A stretch of DNA of 64,000 nucleotides. Source: JANXLS01 sp038227045 (GTDB lineage: Bacteria; Planctomycetota; SZUA-567; H5-PLA8). How positions within the stretch are numbered: position 1 is the stretch's first letter; each line of letters starts with the position of its first letter. The stretch spans positions 1 through 64,000 of the forward strand of contig JBBRQD010000019.1 of the NCBI GenBank assembly GCA_038227045.1, in the 5' to 3' direction. A program made the position numbers and the translations under genes. The notes beneath the pieces were generated by a model. That model did not search any database. It saw nothing but the letters and a program-made list of their open reading frames with translations, and was not told the origin of the DNA. Positions 26,954 to 35,548 of this stretch are shown here, in pieces.

Positions 26954-29752
26954 CGGGGTGGTTCCTGTGATGATCGACACCGCGCCAATGTACCCGCTGT
27001 TGTCCATGTCCGGATTCAAATCGGGCAGGCCCTCGCCGTTGGCATCCACGAAGACAACTTCCGTCAGCGTCGCGACCGACACCGCGCCGAGCGTATCTGT
27101 GACGGTGAGCGTGACGGTGTAATTCTGCGGCGTGCCATAGATGTGCGACACGTTTGCGCCCGAGGCGCTGGTGCCATCGCCGAAATTCCAAAAATACGTG
27201 ACAACCTGGCCGCGCGCTCCGGCCGCGGACGAACTGAATTGCACCGTGGCCCCAACCACCGCAGCGGCTGGTACGGCAGTCGGGCCGCTCACAATCGCCG
27301 GGGGCGTATTCACGGTCAGTGTCGCCGGATTGCTCGGCACACTGGCGAATTGATTGCTGACGACACACGTGAACACCGCGCCGTCGTCGGAGAGTGTCAC
27401 GGGAGCCGTAGTATATGTCGTGCCGGTCGCGCCCGGAATCGGCGTACCGTTGCGCGTCCATTGATACGACAGCACACCGTTGACCGCCTGAACCGTGAAC
27501 GTCGCGGGTGTGCCGGCATTGACAAGCTGGCTCAGCGGCTGAAGCGTAATCGACGGGGCTTGATGGACCGTCAATGTCGCCGACGCGCTCACCGCGGTGC
27601 CGAAATTATTGGAGACGATGACGCGGTACGTCGAACCGTCGTCGCCGATGGGAACCTGGGTGAGATTCAGCGTCGCGCTGTTGGTATTCGGAATGTTCGA
27701 ACCGTTCTTCTGCCACTGAAAGGTCAGCGTCGCACTGCCGCTGGCGGTAACCGTGAAGGCGATGTCGTTTCCGGCAATCGCCGTTTGATTGCTGGGATTC
27801 GTGACGCCCGGCACAGCGTTGACCGCAGCCAGCGCGTTGATCAACCCCGCGCCGGAGCGGTCATCTGGCCCCGCGACGGACAGGGGCGAGGTGGCGACAA
27901 TGTCGATCGCTGTGCCTTGCAACGCCGCTTTGACTTGTGTTGGCGTCGAAAGTGAGGCACGCTCTTTCAACAGCGCGGCGATAGCGGCGGCGTTGGGAGC
28001 CGCTGCCGATGTGCCGAAGAAATTCGGAAAGCCATCGGTGTCGTAAATGGTGCCATTGATGTTGATGCTGATATCCGAGTCGAAAAATGTCGTGTTGGCG
28101 CCATCCGGGGCGGAGATGCTGGGGGTGTCTCTCCGTTGCGGAGCACCCGTCAGCGGCGCGCCGGCGGTATCGAAATAAAAGGGCACGCCGTTCACTCCAA
28201 TGCCTCCTTTGGACGAATACCTTTCCATATTAATGGCATTCGGATCTTCGTCATGGAGGACGCCGTCCCACTTGCCGCCGCTGTCGATGTCCGCAAAAAA
28301 GATGGCGCCCACTGCAATGACTTCATTCATCGTGGTGTGGCCGAAAGCCGTCATTCCCCCCGCCCCGCCCGATGGAAATGCGAGTTGCAGATCGCTCTGT
28401 ATGACCGTTCTGAACACGAGATTCGCGCTCGAACCGGCGCTGAGAGTCACGGCCAGATAGACACGCTGGGTTGCGCCCGTGTTGTTGGAGTACGTGTCGA
28501 TGATTTCATGCGGATCGCCGCTGGGCATTCCGTTGACAAATTGCGGATCGTTGCTGAATCCGAGAATATTTGCGTTCGTGCTGGGGCCATCGTAAAGGAT
28601 CGCGTCCATATCGACCGACGATCCCGCACCCAGATTGAAACTCTGGTACGGCTGGTTCCATTGAAGGATAATGGTCAGACCGGACCCGTCTGGCACGTCG
28701 ATGGGAAGGAAGCCGGGCGTCGCGCCGCCGATACCCCAATTATGATAGGCGGTGTCCGCGCCGCCGCCCCCAACGGCCAAGTAATTCGCGAGCACGCCCG
28801 CGTCGCCGTCGTTTCCGGTTGCGGTGAAGTGCGGCACGCCGGCATTGAATCCCGCGCGAATGCTCTGCGCAATCGGGCCGTCCTGAAAAAACGGCTCGTC
28901 GGGAAAGCCGATATCGTCCACCGTGATCGTGCAGCCGGCTTGGCGAAGTTTTGTGATGTTTGCGGCCATCGTCGCCTGGTCCATCTGCGACGAGGCAAAC
29001 GCCAGCGCCGCGTTGGGAGCGATGTCATGGATCAGTTCCATCATGGCAGCGCCTTCGTCCACGCCGCCGGCTTGGCCAAAATCGATGACTTGAATGGTGG
29101 CGGGCAGATCGCCGCTGACTTGATTGGTCATATTGCTTAAAATCGCGTTGGGGACCGCGCCCGAAATCGTGCCGGGGCCGATGGCGGTTTGATTGCACGA
29201 ATCCGAGACGACACCGATCTTCTGTCCCGCGCCGCTCAAGCCCGTCGCCTGGCGCGCCTGATCCGCTTTCATACTGGCATCGGCTTGATTGTTGGCCGCG
29301 CCCTGCTGGCGCCTGAAAGGCCGATGGGCCAGCCCAATAGTGCGTACGCCCGGCAATTGGGTCAGCGCGGAAATCTCGTCAAGCGACGCCAGCGTGGATA
29401 CCGTATTCCATTTTTCACTGGAGTTCACGACAATCGCGCCGGTCGCTTGAATGGCATCGAGGAGTGCCGCATTGAGGTGCGGCACATCGAGCGTGAGCGG
29501 CAGTTTGCCCGCTGGGCTGGGCGGCAGAGATCGAGCCATGGCGGCGCGCACACCCATTGTTGCCGCCGCACCGGTGGTCTGTCCCTTCTGGAGCGCTTCA
29601 ACAGCCGGAATCAAACGCCGGTCGAGTTTCCCGGCAAGCGGGCCCAGATGCGCAAACCGCGGATCGACTTTCGCGGTTTCCGCCGCTCCAATCCCGAACC
29701 CGGCAGCCATGACAGACGCGCAAAACGCCAAGATGCTCAATCGTCGATTCAT
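26516..29752 (-). CDS. Secreted subtilase-like protein with Ig-like, PKD and shared C-terminal module
   Basis: A 1078-residue exported protein. Order: signal peptide (MNRRLSILAFCASVMAAGFG); N-terminal region; S8/S53-like catalytic domain (about 150-640) with GVVSDSCN, DEGAAMMELIHDIAPNA, TATGNDGDAG and the serine motif FGTSAAAPNAAA; two Ig-like domains (about 655-835); a PKD domain (about 840-925, FWNFGDGTSAS); and the 145-residue module (934-1078). The usual HGT histidine motif is absent: the aligned position reads DEG. The ATG at 29752 starts the signal peptide. It probably acts on extracellular protein or peptide, or is an inactive scaffold. Confidence 0.8.
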   Translation of the reverse strand: MNRRLSILAFCASVMAAGFGIGAAETAKVDPRFAHLGPLAGKLDRRLIPAVEALQKGQTTGAAATMGVRAAMARSLPPSPAGKLPLTLDVPHLNAALLDAIQATGAIVVNSSEKWNTVSTLASLDEISALTQLPGVRTIGLAHRPFRRQQGAANNQADASMKADQARQATGLSGAGQKIGVVSDSCNQTAIGPGTISGAVPNAILSNMTNQVSGDLPATIQVIDFGQAGGVDEGAAMMELIHDIAPNAALAFASSQMDQATMAANITKLRQAGCTITVDDIGFPDEPFFQDGPIAQSIRAGFNAGVPHFTATGNDGDAGVLANYLAVGGGGADTAYHNWGIGGATPGFLPIDVPDGSGLTIILQWNQPYQSFNLGAGSSVDMDAILYDGPSTNANILGFSNDPQFVNGMPSGDPHEIIDTYSNNTGATQRVYLAVTLSAGSSANLVFRTVIQSDLQLAFPSGGAGGMTAFGHTTMNEVIAVGAIFFADIDSGGKWDGVLHDEDPNAINMERYSSKGGIGVNGVPFYFDTAGAPLTGAPQRRDTPSISAPDGANTTFFDSDISININGTIYDTDGFPNFFGTSAAAPNAAAIAALLKERASLSTPTQVKAALQGTAIDIVATSPLSVAGPDDRSGAGLINALAAVNAVPGVTNPSNQTAIAGNDIAFTVTASGSATLTFQWQKNGSNIPNTNSATLNLTQVPIGDDGSTYRVIVSNNFGTAVSASATLTVHQAPSITLQPLSQLVNAGTPATFTVQAVNGVLSYQWTRNGTPIPGATGTTYTTAPVTLSDDGAVFTCVVSNQFASVPSNPATLTVNTPPAIVSGPTAVPAAAVVGATVQFSSSAAGARGQVVTYFWNFGDGTSASGANVSHIYGTPQNYTVTLTVTDTLGAVSVATLTEVVFVDANGEGLPDLNPDMDNSGYIGAVSIITGTTPQPLALKTLLIGLNFAKSASDSVTLTGSLAVPVGFNATGQSVVVIAGGVGRQFVLSSKGKGTAVPNGLFQLRFNSKAKSTQFGKFTFKLTKASIQSIVAGSSGLKNETAKNEAHTVRASVFFNKQIYDIMQPQSYTATAGKTGKTK

Positions 29753-29879
29753 AAACACGTCCACCCTTTGGCAATGCCGTTCCCACGCGAACCACCCAAC
29801 GATCGGATCGATACCGTCGCTATTGATGAGACTACACTTTCGAAAAACACTTCGAAGTATATACATCCCCATTTATATG

Positions 29880-29894
29880 TGCATTTTAAATGCA
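29880..29894. promoter_or_regulatory. Palindrome in the divergent promoter region
   Basis: TGCATTT-T-AAATGCA is a perfect 7-bp inverted repeat in the A+T-rich gap between the subtilase-like gene (minus) and the FHA gene (plus). It may be an operator; no regulator is identified. Confidence 0.25.
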
Positions 29895-29967
29895 GATTGC
29901 ATACACTTTTCTTGTCATTCGAACGGCGGGGAGTAACATTGGCGCTGGAGCGGATATCTGCATTACC

Positions 29968-30414
29968 ATGAATCGTGTACCCACATTGGTCGGAATCGAC
30001 GGCGCCTTTCGCGGCGAAACCTATCCGCTCGAACACTTCAAGACCTATATTGTAGGCCGCAGTCGCAACGCCGACATTTCACTGCGCCGCACGCAACATT
30101 ACCGCAATCAATCGGATGAACAGCGCGACGCGGACAAGGCGGCTAAGACGGTCAGCGCGCGGCATTTTCAGATTACTTATCTCAATTCAAAATCGATCGA
30201 AATCAAGAACCTGAGCGTCAACGGCACGCGCCTGGACGGCACGCCGATCGGGGGCGCCGCCGTGATCGACGACATCGCGACGAAATCCCACATCGTTTCG
30301 TTCGGAGCGGACGAAAAATTTAAACTGGAGCTGCGCGCGGTTGAACTTTCCGTAAGCGATTCGTCCCAGGGCTGGAGCGATACCGGCGCGACCGGGGGAA
30401 TGAACAGACTCTGA
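29968..30414 (+). CDS. FHA domain protein
   Basis: A 148-residue protein consisting almost only of an FHA domain: YIVGRSRNADISL, then TVSARHFQIT and IKNLSVNGTRLDG, the standard phosphothreonine-binding residues (R, S, H, N). About 20 polar residues are inserted between the second and third motifs. The ATG at 29968 is preferred because it directly precedes the fold; the upstream frame is open. A nucleotidyltransferase gene follows 28 bases later, so the pair is probably one transcript and the FHA protein may recruit a phosphorylated partner. Confidence 0.82.
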   Translation: MNRVPTLVGIDGAFRGETYPLEHFKTYIVGRSRNADISLRRTQHYRNQSDEQRDADKAAKTVSARHFQITYLNSKSIEIKNLSVNGTRLDGTPIGGAAVIDDIATKSHIVSFGADEKFKLELRAVELSVSDSSQGWSDTGATGGMNRL

Positions 30415-30442
30415 AACGCACCGAAAGCCACGCTATATTCGA

Positions 30443-31504
30443 ATGCTCCTTATGGCGAAACAACAAGACGGCTCGCTGCTCTTCGATATTCTCAATGGAA
30501 GAGACCGCGCGAACTGGACCGCGGCGCGCCTGGATCCGCTGCTCGATCTGGCGGGCGAGCACGGGTTGATCTCGCTCGTTGTCGACGCGCTGGAGAGGCA
30601 CAACGCCCCGGTTCCCGAAATCTGGAAAGATGTCGCCATTGACCTCGCGCTCAATTCGAGCGTGCAGATCAATGCGGCGGCGGAGCTGAGCGCCGCGTTT
30701 CGATCCGCCCATGTCGACGCCGTCTTCGCCAAAGGCGTCGCACTGGCGCTCACCGTTTACGAGCGGCCCAACTTGCGCGCGTTCGTCGACATGGACGTGC
30801 TGATCGAGCCCCATTCTTTGAAAAGCGCCGGCAAAGTACTGCGCGAGTTGGGCTATGCCCTCGTGACGAAGAGCTTGAAAAACCCCATTGAATGCAGTTT
30901 TACGCGCGAGCGCCTGCCGGGATTTCCGGTGGAAATCGATCTGCACTGGTCGTTCGTCGGAGACGACGGCTTGCAGGCGCCCGCACGCGTGCCGATCGAC
31001 GTGATTCTCTCGCGCACGAAAACGGTCAACGAAATTCGCGTGCCCAGCGACGACGATACGTTGCTGCTGGCCGCGGCCAACATGCCGCGCAAAGCCGCGC
31101 AGCCGCTGATGCTGATCGCGGATTTCGCCAGCATCGCGCAGAAGAATCTGGATTGGACCGCCGTCGGCGAATGCGCCACGCGCTGGCACGTGCGCACCAG
31201 CCTATGGCTCGGATTCGAACTGGCCAGGACGCTGCTGAACGCGCCGATAAATCCCGATTTTCTGGCGCGCATCGAGCCGCCGCGCTCACGGCGAGAATGG
31301 CTGCTGAATGCCTTAAGCGGCGAACAACTCTGGAGCTCCGGGAAGCATCTGCAATCGCGCTATAAAATCGGGTTCAAACTGAAATGCCTAGATTCAAGAT
31401 TCGACGAATTGCGCGCAATCTGCGCACTGCCGAAAGGACTTCTCCGGAAACTAGGCATCACTAAGACGTGGTCTCAGAAACAGCTTGGACCCATGAATGG
31501 ATGA
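30443..31504 (+). CDS. Nucleotidyltransferase family protein (NTP_transf_5, PF14907)
   Basis: A 353-residue soluble protein. The core AVFAKGVALALTVYERPNLRAFVDMDVLIEP carries the family KG....Y.....R...D.D.L motif, with later VEIDLHWSF and DDTLLLAAANM. Members of this family occur in peptide-natural-product and surface-polysaccharide loci and are of uncertain substrate. An alternative ATG lies 9 bases in. The pairing with an FHA gene just upstream is unusual and links it to phospho-signalling. Confidence 0.8.
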   Translation: MLLMAKQQDGSLLFDILNGRDRANWTAARLDPLLDLAGEHGLISLVVDALERHNAPVPEIWKDVAIDLALNSSVQINAAAELSAAFRSAHVDAVFAKGVALALTVYERPNLRAFVDMDVLIEPHSLKSAGKVLRELGYALVTKSLKNPIECSFTRERLPGFPVEIDLHWSFVGDDGLQAPARVPIDVILSRTKTVNEIRVPSDDDTLLLAAANMPRKAAQPLMLIADFASIAQKNLDWTAVGECATRWHVRTSLWLGFELARTLLNAPINPDFLARIEPPRSRREWLLNALSGEQLWSSGKHLQSRYKIGFKLKCLDSRFDELRAICALPKGLLRKLGITKTWSQKQLGPMNG

Positions 31505-31561
31505 GTGAAATGGTTAATCCCATTTCGTTGAAGTTTTTGCAAAAACGCTTATTCTGTCAAC

Positions 31562-32824
31562 ATGTCCGAAGGCCAGAACGAAACTCACATTCCGCCGGAT
31601 GCTCCCACCGCAGCCGGCGACACGCCCAAATTGCGCACCGTCGTGAGTAATCGCATCGATTTTTCGGCGACGCTCGATGAATTTCAAGGGCCGCTCGATC
31701 TCCTGCTTTACTTGATCAAAGAAAACGAAGTCGAGATCGCCGATATTTCCATCGCCAAAGTGTTCGACCAGTACCTGCTGTTCATGGATCAGGCCAGCCA
31801 ATGGGATCTGCAACTCGCCGGCGAATTTTTGGTCATGGCCGTGACGCTCATGGAAATCAAGAGCCGCGAACTGCTGCCCGTGCAGGAAATGGCGGAAGAG
31901 GACGACGAGCTTATCGAGGATCCGCGCAGCGAACTGGTGCGGCAACTGCTCGAGTACCGGCGTTTGAAAGACCAGGCCAAAGCGCTTGAAGCGCTGTCGG
32001 AGTGGTGGCTCTGCTACCATCCGCGCGGTGCGGCCGACGATATTCCCGAGCCGGTCAACGAAAACGACGCGGAAGCCGACCGTTCGCTGGCGCGCGAAGC
32101 GCTGGTCAGCGTCGATCTGTATGGACTGTTCGCCGCCTACGAACGCGTATTGAAAGCGGTGCTCGCTCAGCAGCCGCGCAACATTGTGCTGGACACCGAA
32201 TCGATCGACGACCGAATTCAACGCATCGAACGGACGCTAAAATCGCGTCCGTTCGCCCGTTTCGTCGAACTGGTGCTCGATCCCTTCAACCGCGGGGATG
32301 TGGCGGCTACTTTTTTCGCGCTGCTGGAACTGGTGCGGCGGCGTTCGATCCGGCTGGTGCAAACCGAAGCATACGGCAACTTCGATGTGAATGCCCGCGA
32401 TCCCAATGCGCCCGACCACGAATCGCAAATGGAAAGCGCGGCCGCCGAAGCCACCGACCGCGACGCGCTCGACGCCAAAGTCCGGCAGGACGCGCTCGCG
32501 GCGCACGGTTTCGCCCAGCCCGGCGAGAAAGTGCAATTCAACCGCAAGCGTGGTCAAACACGGCCGAAATTCGAAGGCATTGTCCGCCCGGAAGACGTCG
32601 AAGAAATCGACGCGGAAGAACTTGAAATCGGCCGGCGCATCGACGCGATTCTGGCCGCAGCGGACGCCATCAGCGAACGCTTCGAACAAAGCCGCGAAGG
32701 CCGCATCCGCGACGACCAGGCTGTGCCTGAGCCGGGGGCTGTGCCTGAGCCAGAAGCCGCGCCTCAGCCACCCATTGATCCGACACCGCCAACAAAAGCG
32801 CCGGAATCAGAGCCGCGCACGTAA
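31562..32824 (+). CDS. scpA: Segregation and condensation protein A
   Basis: The kleisin subunit of the Smc-ScpAB complex that condenses and separates chromosomes. N-terminal motif DEFQGPLDLLLYLIKENEVEI (about 38-58), then LAGEFLVMAVTLMEIKSRELLP, and a C-terminal winged helix near 240-280 (VAATFFALLELVRRRSIRLVQTE). At 420 residues it is much longer than the usual 250-290: residues about 285-420 are a charged, proline- and glutamate-rich tail (VPEPGAVPEPEAAPQPP). The last codons and stop lie inside an inverted-repeat element. No scpB is adjacent. Confidence 0.92.
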   Translation: MSEGQNETHIPPDAPTAAGDTPKLRTVVSNRIDFSATLDEFQGPLDLLLYLIKENEVEIADISIAKVFDQYLLFMDQASQWDLQLAGEFLVMAVTLMEIKSRELLPVQEMAEEDDELIEDPRSELVRQLLEYRRLKDQAKALEALSEWWLCYHPRGAADDIPEPVNENDAEADRSLAREALVSVDLYGLFAAYERVLKAVLAQQPRNIVLDTESIDDRIQRIERTLKSRPFARFVELVLDPFNRGDVAATFFALLELVRRRSIRLVQTEAYGNFDVNARDPNAPDHESQMESAAAEATDRDALDAKVRQDALAAHGFAQPGEKVQFNRKRGQTRPKFEGIVRPEDVEEIDAEELEIGRRIDAILAAADAISERFEQSREGRIRDDQAVPEPGAVPEPEAAPQPPIDPTPPTKAPESEPRT

Positions 32825-32870
32825 GTAAGCGGCCCGCAAGATAAAGCCGCTTACTTACGTGCGCGGCTCT
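32809..32870. repeat. 25-bp perfect inverted repeat overlapping the scpA stop codon
   Basis: Arms 32809-32833 and 32846-32870 are exact reverse complements around 12 bases and belong to the same family as the element at 18865-18939. The TAA of scpA (32822-32824) lies in the left arm, so the repeat encodes the final EPRT of ScpA and may also act as a 3-prime hairpin. Confidence 0.85.
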
Positions 32871-32887
32871 GTAACGCGACGGAACAC

Positions 32888-33421
32888 TTAGAACACATTG
32901 TCCGTCCTGTCTTGGTACAATTCATACAATTCGACGAGCGTCGCTTCTGCTTCCTTGCGCACGAAGTCGGATTTATCATCGACCAGCGGCGCAATGCGGC
33001 GCATTAAGGTCGAATCGCCGAAATAACGCAACCCGCACACGGCCTCGGTTCGAATCCAATAATGCTCGTCGGTCAGCGCACTCACTAAAATCGCTTTGGC
33101 TTTTTCGGTGCTCTCCAGTTTGTAATAATTGTGCTGCTGCTTTTTTATCATTACGATCAGGATCGTGTGTTTCAGATTGATTTGGTCTTTATCGAGCGAA
33201 CGATAGGCGGAAAAGAGCAACTCTTCGTTTCCTTTCGCTTCGATGATATCCCGGATCGGAGCAGCGAAATCATTGTCGCCATAGTATAGCGTTTCGATCA
33301 CGCCGCTTTTCAGTTTGTCTTTGAGAATGTCCAGTTCCGACGCGGAGCCGGCTGCTGTAAAAGCCGCGTTCGAGTTGAATGCTACCAGCAACAAGATCGA
33401 GAGAAGCATCGCCTGTCTCAT
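32888..33421 (-). CDS. Exported HEAT-repeat protein
   Basis: A 177-residue protein with a signal peptide (MRQAMLLSILLLVAFNSNAAF) and HEAT-like helical pairs, clearest at EHYWIRTEAVCGLRYFGDSTL and DDKSDFVRKEAEATLVELYEL. Such repeats usually bind other proteins in the periplasm. The ATG at 33421 is set by GGAG 8 bases upstream. Its start overlaps the stop of the preceding small gene as ATGA, suggesting coupled translation. Function unknown. Confidence 0.75.
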   Translation of the reverse strand: MRQAMLLSILLLVAFNSNAAFTAAGSASELDILKDKLKSGVIETLYYGDNDFAAPIRDIIEAKGNEELLFSAYRSLDKDQINLKHTILIVMIKKQQHNYYKLESTEKAKAILVSALTDEHYWIRTEAVCGLRYFGDSTLMRRIAPLVDDKSDFVRKEAEATLVELYELYQDRTDNVF

Positions 33422-33732
33422 GATTTCTGTCTCCTGGCCCAATCCCAGAACGTCTCCGGCTCATGAAAGGTGGACGAATCGAGAACCCGCTTATGACCGA
33501 CATTCCGCTCTCTTTCGAAAAAAAGCGCGTCGTCGCGTTGCACATGTGTGTAAATTCTTGCCCCAGCCGCATAACTTGAGCGCTCAATATCAGCCACGAT
33601 TGCGCGCAATTCGCCACGCATTTTAAATCGAGCAATTGCCTGGCCACTCTCAAAATCGTCAATGTATTTGACTTGATGAATGGGGCATCGCCACGCCGCG
33701 AGGGCACCGAATCGATTCCATAAAAGACTCAA
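33418..33732 (-). CDS. Small hypothetical protein coupled to the HEAT-repeat gene
   Basis: Up to 104 residues from a TTG at 33732; a longer frame to 33786 would start inside a terminator and is rejected. The sequence (HQVKYIDDFESGQAIARFKM, RIYTHVQRDDALFFERE, EPETFWDWARRQKS) is protein-like but not recognised. Support comes from the ATGA overlap with the next gene; there is no clear ribosome-binding site, so the start is uncertain and the gene itself is only plausible. Confidence 0.35.
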   Translation of the reverse strand: MSLLWNRFGALAAWRCPIHQVKYIDDFESGQAIARFKMRGELRAIVADIERSSYAAGARIYTHVQRDDALFFERERNVGHKRVLDSSTFHEPETFWDWARRQKS

Positions 33733-33740
33733 ACTGCCGC

Positions 33741-33783
33741 AAAAAAACGGCCTTGCGCAACGAATTCGTTGCACAAGGCCGTT
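33741..33783 (-). terminator. Rho-independent terminator of the papain-like gene
   Basis: A 19-bp stem (33746-33764 with 33765-33783, core AACGGCCTTG) with one mismatch. On the minus strand it is followed by seven T residues (bases 33741-33747). It lies 22 bases after the stop of the protease gene. Confidence 0.9.
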
Positions 33784-33804
33784 CACGTGATTTGCTATTT
33801 GAAC

Positions 33805-35301
33805 TTATTCTTCGCCGTCGTCTTCCTCTTCTTCCTCTTCATCATCCTCGTCGTCTTCGTCGTCTTCGTCGTCTTCGTCGTCCTCTTCGTCATCATCCTC
33901 TTCTTCATCCTCTTCTTCGTCCTCTTCGTCGTCCTCTTCGTCGTCTTCTTCGTCGTCTTCTTCTTCCTCGTCGTCATCATCATCGTCGTCATCGTCATCG
34001 TCGTCGTCGTCATCGTCATCGTCGTCGTCGTCATCATCATCATCGTCGTCATCATCATCATCATCGTCATCATCGTCATCGTCATCATCGTCGTCGTCAT
34101 CTTCATCTTCTTCATCGTCGTCCGTCGTTTCCACCGTTTCAGTCGATGTTTCGGTGGATTCGGTCGTCTCGGACGCGGCTTCCTCAGCCCTGACTTCAGC
34201 AATCGCTTCGCTCACGGTGAATTCTTCGATCTTATCGAAGGACTCTGTTTCAACGATCTCGACGAAACTCTGGAATTCCTCCGAGACCACGGTATTGAAT
34301 TCCAGCGTGGACGTTTCAAACCAACTGAAGGTGACCGCGGCATACGCGGCGATGGCGATTTCGTTGATGATGAACGTGACGCCCTCGCCGCCGTTCGTGA
34401 CGGGCGTCTGATCGTTGATCCACGTGCTTTGTGGAGACGCGATGGGCACTTCGGGGATGAATGTCCAGCAATCGCCGTCGTTGAACTTATCGCACATGAG
34501 ATAATTATAGGGCATGTAACAGTAGCCTTTGTCGCCCCAGTCCTCGCCCCATGAATTGCGGACGATGAAGACTTCCTCGACGTCCGAGTAGCCCACGCAG
34601 CACATCGAATGTCCGCCATGTTCCGCGCGCGTCAACTCTTCGGGCTTGGGCATCGGCACCACGCCGCCGCGCTCGTTGCATTCGTCGAAGGAATCGAACA
34701 GCACGCAGCCGAACACGATTGGATTGCCATCGGCAAGGCACTTCCGCCACGAATCCAAATTCAGCGGCACCTGGGCCTTCTCTTTGATTTTGAACTGCGA
34801 CGCCTCCTGATACGAGGAGCGATTCGGCTGTTCGGTGATCAGCGGACGCTTGAATGGCCACGTCGGTTCTGCACACGCACCGAATTTGTCGAGACCTTCC
34901 ATCGCGAATTGAATGACGCTGCCGCCGTCCTCATCCTGATCGCCGTTCCGCCAGCGCGCGTTGTAGTAAATGAACAGCCGGCTTACATCGTAGTCTTTGC
35001 CGAGCGACCGTTTGACCCCATATTCATAGGCACCCGCAACTGCGTTGGCCACGCAGGAGCTGGTCTTGCCCTGGTCTTCGACGGGAGTCGTGAAAGCGCG
35101 CAAATCGACTTTGGGCGGCAGTGACGTGTCTTGCACGGCGGCCGACGGACTGTATTGGGTCGTCGACGGCGCGGCCTTCATCGCTTTGTAGCCGACGATT
35201 TTTTTAGAAAAATCAAGGTCCGCGGCGCTTTTCTTCGCCGGTTTCTCGGCCTTCTTGATCTTTTTTTTCTTCTTGTCCGGATCTTGATCCTGATCGCTCA
35301 C
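33805..35301 (-). CDS. Papain-like (C1A) cysteine protease with Asp/Glu-only tail
   Basis: A 498-residue protein. The N-terminus is lysine-rich (DPDKKKKKIKKAEKPAKK) with no signal peptide and no inhibitory propeptide. The C1A domain spans about 55-290: PPKVDLRAFTTPVEDQGKTSSC contains the oxyanion glutamine and active cysteine (TSSCVANAVAG), GGHSMCCVGYSD the histidine, and RNSWGEDWGDKGYCYM the asparagine. After a linker (290-392), the last 105 residues are almost wholly Asp and Glu. Start is GTG with GGAG 8 bases upstream, and a strong terminator follows. Likely a cytoplasmic protease, or one exported by an unrecognised route. Confidence 0.85.
   Translation of the reverse strand: MSDQDQDPDKKKKKIKKAEKPAKKSAADLDFSKKIVGYKAMKAAPSTTQYSPSAAVQDTSLPPKVDLRAFTTPVEDQGKTSSCVANAVAGAYEYGVKRSLGKDYDVSRLFIYYNARWRNGDQDEDGGSVIQFAMEGLDKFGACAEPTWPFKRPLITEQPNRSSYQEASQFKIKEKAQVPLNLDSWRKCLADGNPIVFGCVLFDSFDECNERGGVVPMPKPEELTRAEHGGHSMCCVGYSDVEEVFIVRNSWGEDWGDKGYCYMPYNYLMCDKFNDGDCWTFIPEVPIASPQSTWINDQTPVTNGGEGVTFIINEIAIAAYAAVTFSWFETSTLEFNTVVSEEFQSFVEIVETESFDKIEEFTVSEAIAEVRAEEAASETTESTETSTETVETTDDDEEDEDDDDDDDDDDDDDDDDDDDDDDDDDDDDDDDDDDDDDDDDDDDDEEEEDDEEDDEEDDEEDEEEDEEEDDDEEDDEDDEDDEDDEDDEEEEEEDDGEE
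33808..34122 (-). repeat. GAY/GAR low-complexity tract encoding the acidic tail
   Basis: 315 bases made almost only of GAC, GAT, GAA and GAG codons. The first half is near-pure Asp with mixed GAC/GAT; the second half alternates Asp and Glu. Mixed synonymous codons show it is not a fresh single-triplet expansion. On the opposite strand it reads as meaningless poly-Val/Ile/Phe frames. Confidence 0.9.
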
Positions 35302-35548
35302 GGTGATTCTCCTGGGGTGTTCGGGTGGACGGACAGCAACAATGGCGTGTATGGACTAGTAAGACGAATGGATTCGCGCGAAATGACGCATTTCGAAATA
35401 GTTCCGGCACCTTTATAATTGAGAGGACCGAATTCGATAGTTTCTTCAAAATTGCGTCGGTCATAATATGGGCGGTCATCGCCACTTCAAACAGCATTTT
35501 CGCAGATTAATCAATTCTTGAATATTGCCGAATCACGAGTGCGTATAA

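Noticed and set aside
33769..34554. Plus-strand frames reading poly-Val/Ile/Phe and poly-His/Arg
   Set aside because: They are only the complement of the GAY/GAR tract of the protease tail; no biological protein is expected.
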